Made by a program: the position numbers and the translations under genes
Shown: positions 47,476 through 60,190 of the stretch, piece by piece
Layout: the number at the start of each line of letters is the position of its first letter
How positions within the stretch are numbered: the stretch's first letter is position 1
Source: Oenanthe sinensis
Taxonomy: Eukaryota > Streptophyta > Magnoliopsida > Apiales > Apiaceae
Direction of reading: 5' to 3'
NCBI GenBank assembly: GCA_028671895.1
Contig: CM053800.1
Coordinates: 18,621,886-18,685,885, forward strand
Length of the DNA stretch: 64,000 nucleotides
The notes under the pieces: model-generated
What the model was told of the DNA's origin: nothing
The model's input: the letters and a program-made list of their open reading frames with translations, nothing else
Database searches by the model: none

Positions 47476-48252
47476 TGTTAAGAATTTGAAGGTTTTAGAA
47501 ATGAAGAACAGTTTAGAGAATAGGTTACAGAGAAAATAGAGAGTTTTTAGGGCGTTAGAGAATTGAGAGTTTAAGAGAGAAATAAAGAATGTGAAAGATT
47601 TTAGCTGTATGTATATATATGATGTGAAAAAGTTGTTGTCGATGATGAATTTTAATTGATTTATTTGACAGTTGTATCTATTAATCTATTTGCTTTTTTG
47701 ACAGTAACTCATGCTCTAGAAATCACAAACACTCTTGACAGTAACATTAGTGGTTAGAGAATATATAAAATAGATGAATAACCCTAATATTAATTGTTGA
47801 CAGTATGTTATGCGGGGAGTTTAAAAAACTATATTGTCAATAAATATTGACAGTAAGTTTCACAAAATGTTGAAAATAAGTTTCAGTCCCGCATAATATA
47901 CTGTCAAGACTTCTCAAGCATTTGTCAGTAAGATCCACAGGATTCAACAGTAAGTTTCAGTCCCGCGTACTATACTGTTAAAACTTCTCAATCATTTGAC
48001 AGTGAGTTTCACAGAATTTGACAGTAACTTATTATTATATGACAGTATGGATAAAACATATTGTCAAGAAACTTGACATGTCTTGTATTAATCTCATATG
48101 AGTTAAGTTACTTAAAAATAAATTAGTTAACCTCTCAGTAAAATATCATCGTGTCTTTCCACTGTGATAAAAATCAAAACACCTCAAGAGGCCATTAATT
48201 CACAGTCAAATTTAGTTAACTGAATTTTTTTAATCAACTAAATAGAATTACA
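47476..48252 (-). other. Spacer between RNase H and extra ORF in element F, GACAGTA-rich
   Basis: Noncoding. Seven exact GACAGTA/TACTGTC heptamers lie between 47700 and 48060, where about 0.05 is expected by chance. A 73-bp imperfect tandem duplication (units from 47878 and 47951, sharing AAGTTTCAGTCCCGC) contributes some of them. Being upstream of the extra ORF, it could be its leader or promoter; that is inference. Confidence 0.75.
47878..48022. repeat. 73-bp imperfect tandem duplication
   Basis: Two units beginning TAAGTTTCAGTCCCGC at 47878 and 47951, both with ATACTGT and ACTTCTCAA blocks. Confidence 0.8.
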
Positions 48253-49735
48253 TTAACAGGACAAATTTAACATATCCAATTCACTCACTAGTCTGTTGAA
48301 TATCTTTTCATCTAATGGTTTGGTGCAAATATCTGCAAGTTGTTTCTCTGTGGGCACATAGATCAACTTTATTGTGCCTTCCTCCACATGTTCTCTAATG
48401 AAGTGATGTCTGATGTCAATGTGCTTAGTTTTGGAGTTTTGAACAGGATTCTCATAAATTGTTATGGCACTAGTGTTGTCACAAAATATAGGAATTCCTT
48501 GCAGAGTCAACCCATAGTCCAATAGTTGATTCATCATCAAAAGTAACTGAGCACGGCAACTACCAGCTGCAATGTATTCAGCCTCTGCAGTTGAATTTGA
48601 TACTGAATGCTGCTTCTTGCTAAACCATGAGACCAATCTTTCTCCCAAAAATTGACAGCTACCTGTTGTGCCATTTATGTCTATTCTGCACCCTGTATAG
48701 TCTAAATTTGAATATTTAACTAAGTCAAAACCAAATTCTTTAGGATACCAATGGCCGAAATTCTGAGTGCCTTTTATGTATCTAAAAATTCTTTTTATAG
48801 CCATTAAGTGAGACTCTTTTGGATCAGACTAGAACCTCGCACACAACCCTATTGAAACCATGATGTCAGGCCTGCTAGTTGTTAAGTAAAGAAGAGATCC
48901 AATCATTCCTCTATACATTTTGTTGTCCAACTTCTTTCCTTTTGGATCCTTGTCAAGTTGAGTTGTTGTTGAGATTTGGGTTTTTGCAGAAGATGAGTCT
49001 TCCATATCAAATCTTTTCTAGAGATCTTTGACATACTTAGTTTGGCAAATGAATATTCCATCTTCTTTTTAATAGACTTGAAGTCCAAGAAAGAATACCA
49101 ATTCACCCATCATACTCATTTCATATTTGTTCTGCATCAACTCAAAGAATTTCTTGCATAAATCTTCATTTTTTGAACCGAAGATGATGTCATCAACATA
49201 TACTTGAAATAGAATTATATCATTTCCATGCTTTTTATAGAAAAGAGTTTTATCCACAATCCCTCTTGTAAAGTTGTTATCAAGAAGAAACTTGGAAATA
49301 GTGTCATACCAATCCCTTGGTGCTTACTTTAAGCCATATAATGCCTTTAGTAGTATGTACACAAAGTTCTTCATTTTTGGATCTTCAAAGCCTGGGGATT
49401 GTTTAACATACACTTCTTCTTCTAGTTCTCCATTAAGAAAAGTACTCTTTACATCCATTTGAAAAACTTTGAAGTTGTTGAATGCAGTAAAAGCCAAAAA
49501 GATTCTTATTGCCTCAAGTCTGGCAACAGGAGAAAATGTTTCTTCATAGTCAATCACTTCCTGTTGACAGTAACCTTTTGCCACCAGCCTTGCTTTGTTT
49601 CTTGTGACATTACCACAATCATCCATATTATTTCTACAAACCCATTTGGTGCCTATTATAGATTTATTCTTTAGTCTAGACACCAATTCTCAAACACAGC
49701 TTCTCTCGAATTGATTAAGCTCTTCTTGCATGGTA
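48253..49735 (-). pseudogene. Element F reverse transcriptase and RNase H
   Basis: RT pieces: KARLVAKGYCQQEVIDYEET and FQMDVKSTFLNGELEEEVYV (49324-49686), catalytic YVDDIIFGS with FFELMQNKYEMSMMGEL (49069-49257). RNase H (48253-48804): DYTGCRIDINGTTGSCQFLG, SVSNSTAEAEYIAAGSC, IFCDNTSAI and the C-terminal HFIREHVEEGTIKLIYVPTE. Stops and shifts near 49320, 49070 and 48830 break what was one polyprotein. Confidence 0.9.
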
Positions 49736-51300
49736 TTAATCTAATCTGGATTAGCCAATGCTTCTTCTAGAGTTTTGGGTTTAGTTTGAGAAAGGAAATA
49801 AGAGTACATGCATTCATTGGCAACATTTCTTCTTATTTTGACTCCTGTTCCTGGATCACCAATGATTAGATCATTGGTGTGATCTCTGTTCCATTTTGTT
49901 TCTCTTAGAGAATCACTAGAGTCTTCAACACATTGTTGATTTATAACATCTTTTGTTCTTGTACTATTTACATCATCAATTTCTTCAAGTCCACTATTCA
50001 TGGGAACATTCACAGAAAGATTAGTTGTTTGAGCAGTTCCTTCATTGTCTACAGGCTGGATAGGAACAATTGTTGGACCAGAAATTGTGTGATCAATTCT
50101 TGGTGAATCTTCATCAATTTCTTCTAGATAGCCTTGATTTTCAAAGGCCAAAGGTCTTGTTCCTTGACTTCCTTCAATTCCAGGAATTTTTTTTCATCAA
50201 AGGTGACATTTACACTCTCTTCCAAAGTCTTGTGATCAATGATGTAGACTCTGTATGCATTCATGTCAATACTATACCCCATAAAGATTCCTTCAAGTAC
50301 TTTAGTGTTAAATTTTCCTTTGATCTCAGTTGAATCTTTCATGTAGTAGCACTTGTTTCCAAAGACATGAAAGTAATTGACAGTATGTTTCCTTCCCGTG
50401 AGTAATTCATAGAGTATTTTTTCATAGGCCTTGTTGACTACAGTCCTGTTTTGAGTATAACAGGCTGTATTGATTACTTCATCCCAGATATAGGTATGAA
50501 TTTTTTCTTCACTCAACATTGTTCTTGCAGCCTTAATGAGAGTTATTTTATTTCGTTCCACAACACCATTTTGTTGGGGTTCCCTTGATGCAGAGAATTG
50601 TTGAGTGATTCCATTGTCTTTGCAGAAATCATTCATGATACTATTTTTAGACTCATTACCATTGTCACTTCTCAAAGTCTGCACTTTGTACTTGGGATTC
50701 TTGTCAAGAACCCTTACCAAATCAATAATCTCTTGAGCAGCTTCATCCTTGAATGCTAGAAACATCACCCCAGGTGTATCTTGAAAAATCATCAACCATC
50801 ACTAAGGCATATCTTTTTCTTGCTAGTGATTGCACATTCATAGGATCAAATAAGTCCATGTGAATCAGTTGAAATGCTTCATTAATTGAACCACTAGGAG
50901 TGCTTTTGTGAGTAGCTCTCCTCGGCTTCCCTTTCTGGCAATCCTCACACAATCCTTCTTGACAGGATTCAAGTTGAGGAAGCCATTTCACTAATTATCT
51001 CTTCATTAGATAATTCATTGCTTCAAAGTTCAGATGGGAAATTATGTCACAGCCAACTTCAGATGGAGAAACCTTATTGTAGAAATAATAAATTTGTCCC
51101 AAGTCAGTTTTGAAGAGGCTTCCTTTTCTAACTCCTTGAAGAGCTTCTTCTCCTGTCTTTTTGTTAACAATGGAGCATCTATCTTGATCAAAACTAACTT
51201 GGAATCCTCTGTCACAAAATTAAGTTACACTCAATAGATTGTGCTTCAAACCATTTACTAGAGCAATTTTCTCTATCTTCAAGTTTCCAACTTCCAGTAT
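49736..51300 (-). pseudogene. Element F integrase
   Basis: Joins element DNA to the chromosome. The zinc-binding end includes CEDCQKGKPRR, then the catalytic triad as Asp in IHMDLFDP, Asp in LRSDNGNE and Glu in QQNGVVERNK (50124-50991), all intact. A shift near 50745-50795 separates the first Asp from the others. The C-terminal part (49741-50151) has the loosely conserved linker to RT. Confidence 0.88.
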
Positions 51301-51500
51301 GCCATATCCCATTATGAAGCCAATGTTATTGTAACCAAAGGTTATATAAGGGCCAGCCATTTCCTCGAACTGTGATAGTAGGGCTTTATCACCTTTCATG
51401 TGTCCTGATCATCCACTGTCAATAATCCACATGATTCTTTTATTTTTCTTGTTGCCATGCAAATCAAATATTTCAAGTTGCTTTTGGTACCCAACTTATA
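51301..51500 (-). pseudogene. Element F aspartic protease region
   Basis: The minus strand at about 51385-51435 gives MWIIDSG, then a stop, then SGHMKGD. This is the copia protease active site D-S-G, with the usual following cysteine changed to TGA. Confidence 0.75.
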
Positions 51501-51589
51501 TTGGGTCCAGTTTGCTTAGCTAAATCACAGTTTGAAGTTGGATCAGTTGTAGTTCTTTCTTTTGCTTTTAGCATGACTCATGTAGCTAC

Positions 51590-54075
51590 TCATTCAGTTT
51601 TAATTACTGGTTTGATTGTTTTTTTCTTGGATGGCTTGTTCATCCTAACTCTAAGAGGACTAGGAGTCATTGCCTTTTCAGTTTTATCATTCTTATGCAG
51701 GCTTTCTTGGTTATTAGCAAAAGGCATGTTAAAGAAAATACTCATCAAGTTCATTTTACATGAAATACAATCAAAATCACCACAGTGAAATACTTGTTTG
51801 TTCTTTAAAGGCATGCTGTGTAAATTTCCATTCACAGAGGTAAAATTCTTGACATTAGACTTGATTCTGTTGCAGACATGAGTCAGATGACTAGAAGATC
51901 CACAATTGTTGCACAATTTTCTAGGAGTATTAGGAATATAGCCATAATTGTTCTTTTTATTTATTCCTAATTCTCCATTTATATTCTTCTTAGTCTTCAT
52001 GACAGTATGTTTAGAAGTTATTGTCATACTGGTGTTGATAGCAGGTTTAGATGGAGGTGTCATGACAGTAAGTTTTGATCTCACAGTCTTGACAGCAGCT
52101 TCTGAACTTATTGTCTTGCTAGTATTGATAGCATCTTTTAAACACTTATTACTGTCAAGGTCAAAACTAACTGTCTTGGGAATTTTGACAGTATCTTTTG
52201 CCTTAAAGGACTTAGTGACAGCTTCATTATCCTCATCATCTGTCTCTTTTTTAATCACTAATGCTTCCTCATCAAATTCAAATTCTGCATTTTTGAACAA
52301 GGGATTCTTAACTTTCTTTAGAATAGAAGGTTTGACAGTATGTTTGATGTCTTCCTCAATAGCATATTTCTTTCCATTTTTCTTCTCATAGTTAAACCCT
52401 ATACCTACCTTTTGATTTTTAGTATTATCATCATGGTATGATTTTAACAGGGAAGAAGAATTCTTGTAAGCCTTGATTTTGAGTTCATTCTCAAAAATCT
52501 GTTTCTTGAGAAATTTCTCAATCAGGGAAGCACAAACAATCTTGTTTTTAAAAATCTCATTTTCTTGTTGTAAGGAATCAAAAGAATTATGTTTAAGTTC
52601 TAGTTCATGATTCTTAATTCTCAATGACTCATTAGCCCTCGACAGTTTGATAATTTCCTCACTAGCAGCTAACATAATTGTATGAATATTGAAAATTTCA
52701 GAACTTAAACTTTCAACAGTTTTCTTATACTGAGATGTAGTCATATCAACATAAGTAAGAATGGGTACCTGACTTAATGAAGTGGATGAACCCTCTTCAG
52801 AGTTTGTCATGAGAGTAAGATTTTCATATTCTTCCTCCACTTTATCATCAGAACCTTCCCAACACTTTCATTCAGCCACAAAAGCTTTTCCTTATTTCTT
52901 TTTGAGCAAGGCATCATACTTTGCTTTGATTTTCTCATAATCATTGTCATTTCTTCTCACTTGTTTTGGCTTTTTGCATTCTGTTGCAAAATGCCCCATT
53001 TCACTGCAGTTGTAACACCTTATCTTGGATCTATCCACCAATCCTATTTTGTATCCACCTTTGCCACTTCCTCCGGGTTTTGAGACATTTGACTTGTTGA
53101 ACCTGGAGCTTTGACCTCTGGGTTTGAAAGCTTTGTTCTTTTTGAATCTTAGATTGGAAAACTTTCTTGCCATGTAGGCCATGGTTTTATTTTCCATATT
53201 TTCCTGTTCCTCCAAAGTGTAGAACTCATCTTTTTCACCATCCTTGAGTTCAAGAGTTACACTTTCATCTTCATCTGTGACCTCTTCAATCTTGATGTGT
53301 TGATGATGTTGGGACTCCTGGAGTTGCAGCATCTTTGGATCTTGAGCTACTAGAGCATTTGAGGTATTGGTCATCTTTCCTCTTTGACTAGTCAGAATAG
53401 CTCCTTTTGTAACAGCTCCAGCTTATAGGTTTTAAGTATGGCATATAAAGTTTCAAGAGAAACTTTTGATAAATCCCTTCCTTCTCTTATGGCAGTAACC
53501 TTGTGCTCTAGATGGTCAGGAAGTGTCAACATGAATTTCATGTTTACCTCATTTTTGTCATAAAACTTTCCATGCAGCTGCAGGTCATTTATCAACCTGT
53601 TGAATCTCTCAAACATCTCAGTCAACCCTTCACTTGGTTTGGCCATGAAAGCTTCATACTAAGACACCAGTATCTGTCTTTGATTATTCTTCACTTCTTT
53701 GGTTCCTTCACAGAGTATCTCAATGGTTTCCCATATTTTCTTGGAACTGGTGCAGTTGACAATGTTGTTGTTATGCATGACATTTTCAAGCGCTTCAATG
53801 ATGATAAATTGTAAGCAATCATCCAGATATACTTTTTCTCTTTCTGTGTCAGTGTACTCTGAAACTTTCTTAGGAACCCAGTAGGCTGGTATTGTTTCAC
53901 CATCTACTGTAGTTTCATGTACATATGTTTGAGGAATGAAAGGACAATTTTCTAGAATTCCAGGGTAAAGTGGGTTGGCTATTTTTATGAACAACATCAT
54001 TTTTCTTTTCCAAAAGTTGTAGTGTTCTTTATCAAAGGTGGGTATTTTTATGCTACTTACTTTCTGTGCACTCAT
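51590..54075 (-). pseudogene. Element F gag and gag-protease linker
   Basis: Start ATG at 54073-54075 (MSAQKVSSIKIPTFDKEHYN), which resembles family A gag. Core pieces are in 53659-54075 and 53392-53646 (FERFNRLINDLQLHGKFY, FMLTLPDHLEHKVTAIREG). Zinc knuckle CYNCSEMGHFATEC is in 52892-53374. The linker ORF (51590-52840) holds a coiled-coil-like part, repeated TVK/TVM-threonine motifs and a second CCHC motif CNNCGSSSHLTHVC. Stops separate the segments near 53650, 53390 and 52870. Confidence 0.9.
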
Positions 54076-54112
54076 GTTTAGATCTTTTCAGGTTATATAT
54101 ATCTAACATGCT

Positions 54113-54124
54113 GCTCTGATACCA
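54113..54124 (-). promoter_or_regulatory. Primer binding site of element F
   Basis: The minus strand reads TGGTATCAGAGC, two bases inside the LTR end at 54127; initiator tRNA-Met type. Confidence 0.9.
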
Positions 54125-54126
54125 GT

Positions 54127-55338
54127 TGTTAGACAGTATGAGTGATGTAGAATGGGGGGTTGAACGCAATTTGATAAATTATCACTTATATTGCTAATAA
54201 TAAACAAGTAGTAATAATATCAAGTAAGAAATACAAGCAACAGTAAGAAAGCAAATGAACAAAGGTTTTTAACTACAAAAATTAATTTTATTAATTTTTG
54301 ATTGTTTGCTACAATTGACTGAAAAATGTTTCCAGCTTCAATAGATACAATAATAAAGAACTTGTTAGTGTTTCTATGCTTGAGAAAAGTTAAGCTCAGT
54401 TATGTTTTTCTTAGGGAAAGTATTTGTGAGATATATGTATTTATACTAAAACACATATCTCACTTACAAGTGTACTTACCCTTGTTCCTAGGATAAAACT
54501 CGAAATAGAAACATCACTCTTTCTATTCAAATTCATCTTCATTCCATTTGTAGATAAAGTTATTATGAGATGTAATGACATCCTTGACTCATTGAGCATG
54601 CTTTATCTTTTTGCTTGTCTTTTCCTAAGTTGTAGTAGTAGACTTGACAGACTAGATAAAAATGTCAAGATCAATCCTTGAATTTTCACTACCTAGTCTT
54701 CTACTTGAAACAGATTGCCAGCTTCACTAAAAGATTAATGTAAACCTTTAGCTTCTCTTTGGTGACAGTATTTTTGACTCCGCATATTTACTGTCAAGCT
54801 TGATAGTCTTCTAAAACATGACGTCATCCAAAGCTACTGTTAACTATCCCCGCCAATGTTGATGTCAACTATCCCCGCCAAAGTTGCTGTCAGTCAAACT
54901 TGATGTCTTCAATTCTTCAATCTCCGTCAAGTTTAGTGTCAAGGAAATAGTTGTTGTCAGTAATACTTGTTATCTTCAATTCTTCAATCTTCGCCAAGTT
55001 TACTGTCAAGGGAATAGTTGTTGTCGTTTGTTCCAAATATGTCGTCACTTGAATATGCTGTCATAGGTTTCAGTTTGCAGAATGTTACTTTCAATGATTT
55101 GATCCATGTTGTGCATGAAGACTCAGTAAACTTCTACTTCATAGATCATTTATTACATTTTTACAAGACAGTAACTATTGAGACTTAATGTCACCTACTT
55201 GGCTTTTATACATACTTTTATAAGTGACAACTAAACATACTGTCAATATACATATAACAGTATGTTTTACTTAGTTAATTTCTAATTAATCTAAATATAT
55301 TATAGTTGATTACATTGTTAACATCACAATCACTAACA
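54127..55338 (-). repeat. 5' LTR of element F
   Basis: 1212 bp from TGTTAGAC to CACTAACA. Six GACAGTA/TACTGTC heptamers, plus many one-base variants, are spread over it. A TATA-like box on the minus strand (TATAAATAC) is at 54438-54446. Part of it (about 55035-55143) matches the C-terminal coding end of the extra ORF. Confidence 0.88.
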
Positions 55339-56173
55339 AGTATCTGTCAAAGACAATGATGTATCTATCAAAGACAATCAACGGATAAGGAAGCAATCGA
55401 TGGATAACGGATCGATGGATACTCAAATATCTATTGATACATCAATTGATTAATGGATAACCTATTTGTCAATGGATAAGCAAAGAAGTATCGATTGATA
55501 AGCTTTACATCAATTATCAATTGATTAATATTTCCCAAAATAGACAAAGACAAGATGGATGGAAACTTTACAAGGGTCTGGATCAATGGAAGACAGTTTG
55601 TGTCAGAACTGTGAAGTTTTTCAAAGTAACACAGTCTTCAAGGAAAAGAACAGGACAAGAACTTTTCCAGTAAAAGGCCAATACCTATGAAGACTTTGGA
55701 AGAACCTACATTCTATTTCAGTGCAAACATTGTAAAATGTAATTTGTATTCTTATCAATCGATAGAAATATATGTATAGGTAGTCAACTATTATATATGA
55801 AGTAGTAGTACATTGTAACAAGTGCATAAGACAGATAGAACACACTAGCAAGAAAAGTACCTTAGAAGATAGAATCATTTTAGTGCTTTTCTTGTGTTTT
55901 TTCATATACTTGTAAGCACCTTGATTTTTAGATTAAGGTTAATTGAAAGCAAATTAATTCACTAGTGGAAAAACCAATCCACTAGTAATTTTTAAATACT
56001 TATCTTTTAATTGACTAGTTTTTGTATCTTATATTTCTATTTCAATTTCAAGCTTCATACACTCATAACAATTAAATACAAACTCTTTAATCCACGAGAA
56101 TTTTTCAAAAGGTCTTGAGTTTGTATTCAATCCCCCTTTACAAACTCATCGTTAGTTCAAGGGTAAAATAACA

Positions 56174-56948
56174 ATAATAACAAAGCTTATTTTTTATAAT
56201 AATTTGTCAAGTCAGAAATGACTTGTAAAAATATGTTTCACGTCAACAAGATTTTATGGACGTTTGAATATTTTTGACGGATGAGAATTAGAAATTTTTA
56301 AAAATTTAATTACCCAAAATGTGAAATCTTTAGAATAGGACCCAGACAATAAAATATGAATAATTGAGAGACGAATCATTTAATTTTTCCATTTTAAAAT
56401 TCATATTTTTACTATTTTTTCATTGATCAAATCAAGTAGATGAATTTATTAAAAAAATGGATACATAATTGTTAATATATATATCATGCAATGTTTTTTT
56501 TATAATTATATAACAAATTTAAACCATTATGTATATAAACAGATATACTTAATTTGTAATATTTTAATAGTTGAACTCTTAAGTGAATTTCACAAAAAAT
56601 TGTATATATTCACTTATTTTTGCATTATCTTTCCGGTGTGATCATTGAAAAATAATTTGATCCGAGGCAGATGAGTTTTATTTCGATTGGATAAATAAAA
56701 CTCGGGTGAAATTATATGAAAGTTATTTTTTATTTTAGTATGATATTCAAAATTTCCATTTTTCCCTAAAATTCATTCTTAATAATTAAGAAGAGTTCAA
56801 ATCACCAATTTAAAAAAAAATTGTTAGTTCTCCGCTATTTCATTTTTGACAAACCTCATTATAAAAATTTCGACCTTCCTTACTTGTTGTGATTATTCCA
56901 TTTTTGACAAACCTCATAATAAAAATTTTGCACTTCTTTGATTGTTAA
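56174..56948. other. AT-rich flank without recognisable genes
   Basis: No supported coding sequence. It ends in two tandem copies of a 56-bp unit (starting at about 56837 and 56893, each with TTTTTGACAAACCTCAT). The gypsy solo LTR is inserted at the end of the second copy. Confidence 0.6.
56837..56948. repeat. 56-bp tandem duplication
   Basis: Two units sharing ATTTTTGACAAACCTCAT and ATAAAAATTT, about 80 percent alike by eye. Confidence 0.8.
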
Positions 56949-59900
56949 TGTGACGCCTTCCAAATCTGGGATCTAGATTTAGGGGTTACCAACTAATCTA
57001 CAACTAATAATAATAAAATAATAAATCAGGTGCGCGCTGACCTCGTCAACAACTAAGGATCGCTAACAGGTTATAGTATGAAATCAAGCAACTTGAGCTA
57101 AAAGTAAAACTAAATATTTTATTACAAACCAGAACTAAATCCAAAACTCAAATCCATAAGACTAGTTAAGTTTTTTAAGTCTAACTTCAGTTTTATTATA
57201 AGCACTATCTACAAATGTACTAAAACATCTAATACATGGGAGGCCCGAAGAGCTGGCTGTCCCGACATCCGCCTCTCCCTAAGTCTGCGAAAACTGTTGG
57301 AATGACTCATAATGGCTATCTGGCAAGATTTATATAGAAAGCAAGAGTGAGCCAAAGACATGCTCAGCAAGTATATGAACAATAGAAATAAAATCAGTAT
57401 ATGAGATTTGTATAAAGAACATAATATAAAACAGTTTATTATAAAAACTGAAAAGTAAATAAATCGCAGTGTATCTCAAACTGAAACAATGCAATATGTC
57501 ATAAAAATGAATCAACTGCTCAAAATCAATATATAATAGTCATGCTGGCAATATGGATCGAATACACACAAATAAACAGTATTGCCCACTGATCAGGTTT
57601 CAAAAGCAATAGGACCCCTTTATAGCTCATCGGTACATTTCTATACTCATAGATATAACAAGGATTTCAAAATATAGGTACCAAAATAGGCAAGTAATGT
57701 TAGTCTGTAGGAAGATGGATTAGTTACCATATCCTCCTTAACTCCGCTGGACCTACTCTCTGGCCACTGACGCTACATAAATTCCAATCCAATAGAGTAA
57801 CCCCAAATAAAATAAGGTATGCTTAGTTTCAAATACAGACCATATTCTCGTTATTTACTACGATAACACTGGATATGATGTGTTTATTATAATCAACTTC
57901 CAATATTAAGAGCACGAATAAGAAGTAGCTCTATTGCACATAATAAAACAGGAATCATAAATAGTTCTGAACAATAACTATTTATCATGATATAAATAAT
58001 AGAAACAGTAAAACAAAAGTGTTTAGAATGATCAAGGATGAAATACTTGTATGGTATAGTAGCTCCCTAAAGCTGGAATGGGTCGACTACACAGTCCTCC
58101 TACCTAGTACTCCACTCGTATCTACAAATAAAACATTTTATTTTAGTTCTAGTGTCTACCCATGAGTTCTATCAATAGCGAACACCAAATAATAATTAAT
58201 AAATAAGTAGTATCAATTAGCAAGCGAATAAGCACATAAATCATATAACATGTAAGACTCGAAAATAAAAGAGTAGTCAAATAATTAAAAGTAGACTCTA
58301 AAACATTATTTGAGTCAAAGTGGATCATTATTATCTCCTCCGCATAATTATTGGATCCCTAAATATTTTATAAAATATTAATCCGGGTTTGTAAATAAAT
58401 TATGGAGTCTCAAACTATTTTTGTCACTCCCGGATTATTTTTAGGGTCTCAAATAAATTGGTTTCATTTAAAGTAGGTAAAGGAATTATTAAATAATTAT
58501 AAATAAATAAATAAATCATTTTTATTTTTCAAAATAATTAAATCCAATTATTTTTAATTATATTTAAATAATATTTAATTAATTAAATTAATTAATTGAT
58601 TGATTAAAATAATTTAAATAAATTATTAATTAATTAAATTATTATTTAAATAAATTAAAATAATTAAATCAAATCAATTTTGGAATAAAAATAATTTAAA
58701 ATAATTTTTAAAAATAATATTTGGAATTAAAGATAATTTTTGAAAGTAAAATCAATTTTGACTCTAGAAATAGATTTTTGAAAATGGGTCAGGGTTAGAC
58801 GATCAAATCCCCTCTTGCCTATGAAAAATTGAAGAACACGCCAGAATCTTTCCAGATTCCGGTGAACTCCCTAGACTCCGGTATATTCCGGCCATCCTCC
58901 TAATCCACCAAACATAGCCAAAACAATAGGGTTTCGATGGCAATTCAATCCCCAACAAGCTATCAACACAAAGCCACCAACGGAGTAGCCAAACAAGCCG
59001 AAATCGGCTGCCCAACAACTTCAAAATCGCGGTGGCCGGAGCAAGTATTATCCGGCGACACAAGAACATACACCAACTTCGAAATCAAGGACACCCACAA
59101 GTTGTAGTAACAACCCTAATCATGTTCATACCAATAGAAACAAGAAAACTAGCCACGAATGGTGATTCCGGCGACCTCGGATAATCTGGCCACCTGGAAA
59201 CTTCCCGGCGACTTGAAATTAACACAAAGCTCAGTCAGACTTATAGCAATAGGAAGCTACAGTAACCAGGAGCTCGGATATAACACCCGTACTCACAACC
59301 AAAACCGTCATCTACCGGAAAAATCAAAGTCGGGGGTTGGCGATGAGTTTTCCGATGAACCCGTAAATCAATACCAGTCAATACAACAATATACGTACAG
59401 ACTCCTGGTAGCCCAGCTATGCATATATCAGCTCAAAACAAATAAACGATTAACGATTGACAACTTATAAAATCGAACAAAGACTGTCAAGAACACAATT
59501 TCGAAACTATCAGTTGAAATTGAATATACCAATAGATAGTACGTCTCTCAGGCTTAAATTTGAATACTAGAAAGCTGCAATCGGACTCCGCTAACACCCC
59601 TAATCCATTGATGATCCGCAAGAACAGATAAGAACCTAGCTTGTTTATCTCCCTCCCCAACTCAATAACTCAGCAGTTACTATTTTTAGTAAATTCTAAT
59701 AAAAAATTTATTAACCAAAACTATTTATATTTTTAAAAATTTTAGGGGCCTAAATTTGATTACAAGATAATTTACCCCGTAATTAAAATAAAAGATCCAA
59801 AAATCATTTTTATGGGATAAAATATAAAAAAAAATATTCTCGAATATATACAATATATATGTCAAAATTCCTAAATAAATTATGAATATTTCAAATATAA

Positions 59901-60190
59901 TAAATTAAAGTCATTTTGAGGATTTTATAATATTCATAAAATAAAGGTACTAAAAACAAATCCAATAATACAAATCGAAATAAACTTATTCTAACGAAAC
60001 AAAAATTATAGCAAAATAGGATAAAATATTCTAAACTACACGAAGTCACATAACACATATCAGGTAATTTTCCTATTTAATAAAAATCCTAACACAAATA
60101 ATTGCATTAAAAGTAATCTAAAACTCAATAAATTAAAACAAAAACATATTTAAATATTATAAAATACAAATAATTTTCTCGGTCGTTACA
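56949..60190 (-). mobile_element. Solo LTR (3.2 kb) of a Ty3/gypsy element, TSD GTTAA
   Basis: Starts TGTGACGCCTTCC and ends CGGTCGTTACA, flanked by the perfect duplication GTTAA (56944-56948, 60191-60195). The termini match the solo LTR at 6035-10129, and the interior has a comparable layout (a leader-like block, then a GGAC/TCTGGCC block near 57750). It is shorter and clearly diverged. Open frames at 58803-59069 and 59159-59470 show no recognisable product. Confidence 0.8.

Larger units (their letters stand above)
42696..55338 (-). mobile_element. SIRE-like Ty1/copia element F, 12.6 kb, TSD AGTAT
   Basis: Flanked by the perfect duplication AGTAT (42691-42695, 55339-55343). Order on the minus strand: 5' LTR (54127-55338), primer binding site, gag (54075 to about 51590), protease, integrase, reverse transcriptase, RNase H (to 48253), a spacer rich in GACAGTA words, a long extra ORF (47475 to about 43603), 3' LTR. 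All genes carry stops or shifts. LTRs are clearly diverged, roughly 88-93 percent identical in the parts I compared, so it is older than element G. Confidence 0.92.
42322..56173 (+). repeat. 3' LTR of family E, split by element F
   Basis: LTR sequence occupies 42322-42695 and 55344-56173 (about 1.2 kb), from TGTTAGGAATC to about AATAACA. Joining the parts at the AGTAT duplication restores a stretch of CAACGGA and CGATGGAT words on both sides. A TATA-like TTATATATG lies near 55790. The inner terminal end is placed by comparison with the other SIRE-like LTRs, which all have ATTCAA(T/C)CCC about 40-60 bp before the end. Confidence 0.75.

Noticed and set aside
2319..54124. tRNA genes at the TGGTATCAGAGC and TGGCATCAGAGC sites
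   Set aside because: These are primer binding sites of 10-12 bases at LTR borders without a cloverleaf.
58803..59470. Two frames of 88 and 103 codons in the second solo LTR
   Set aside because: On opposite strands, no domain, and inside a repeat with defined borders.
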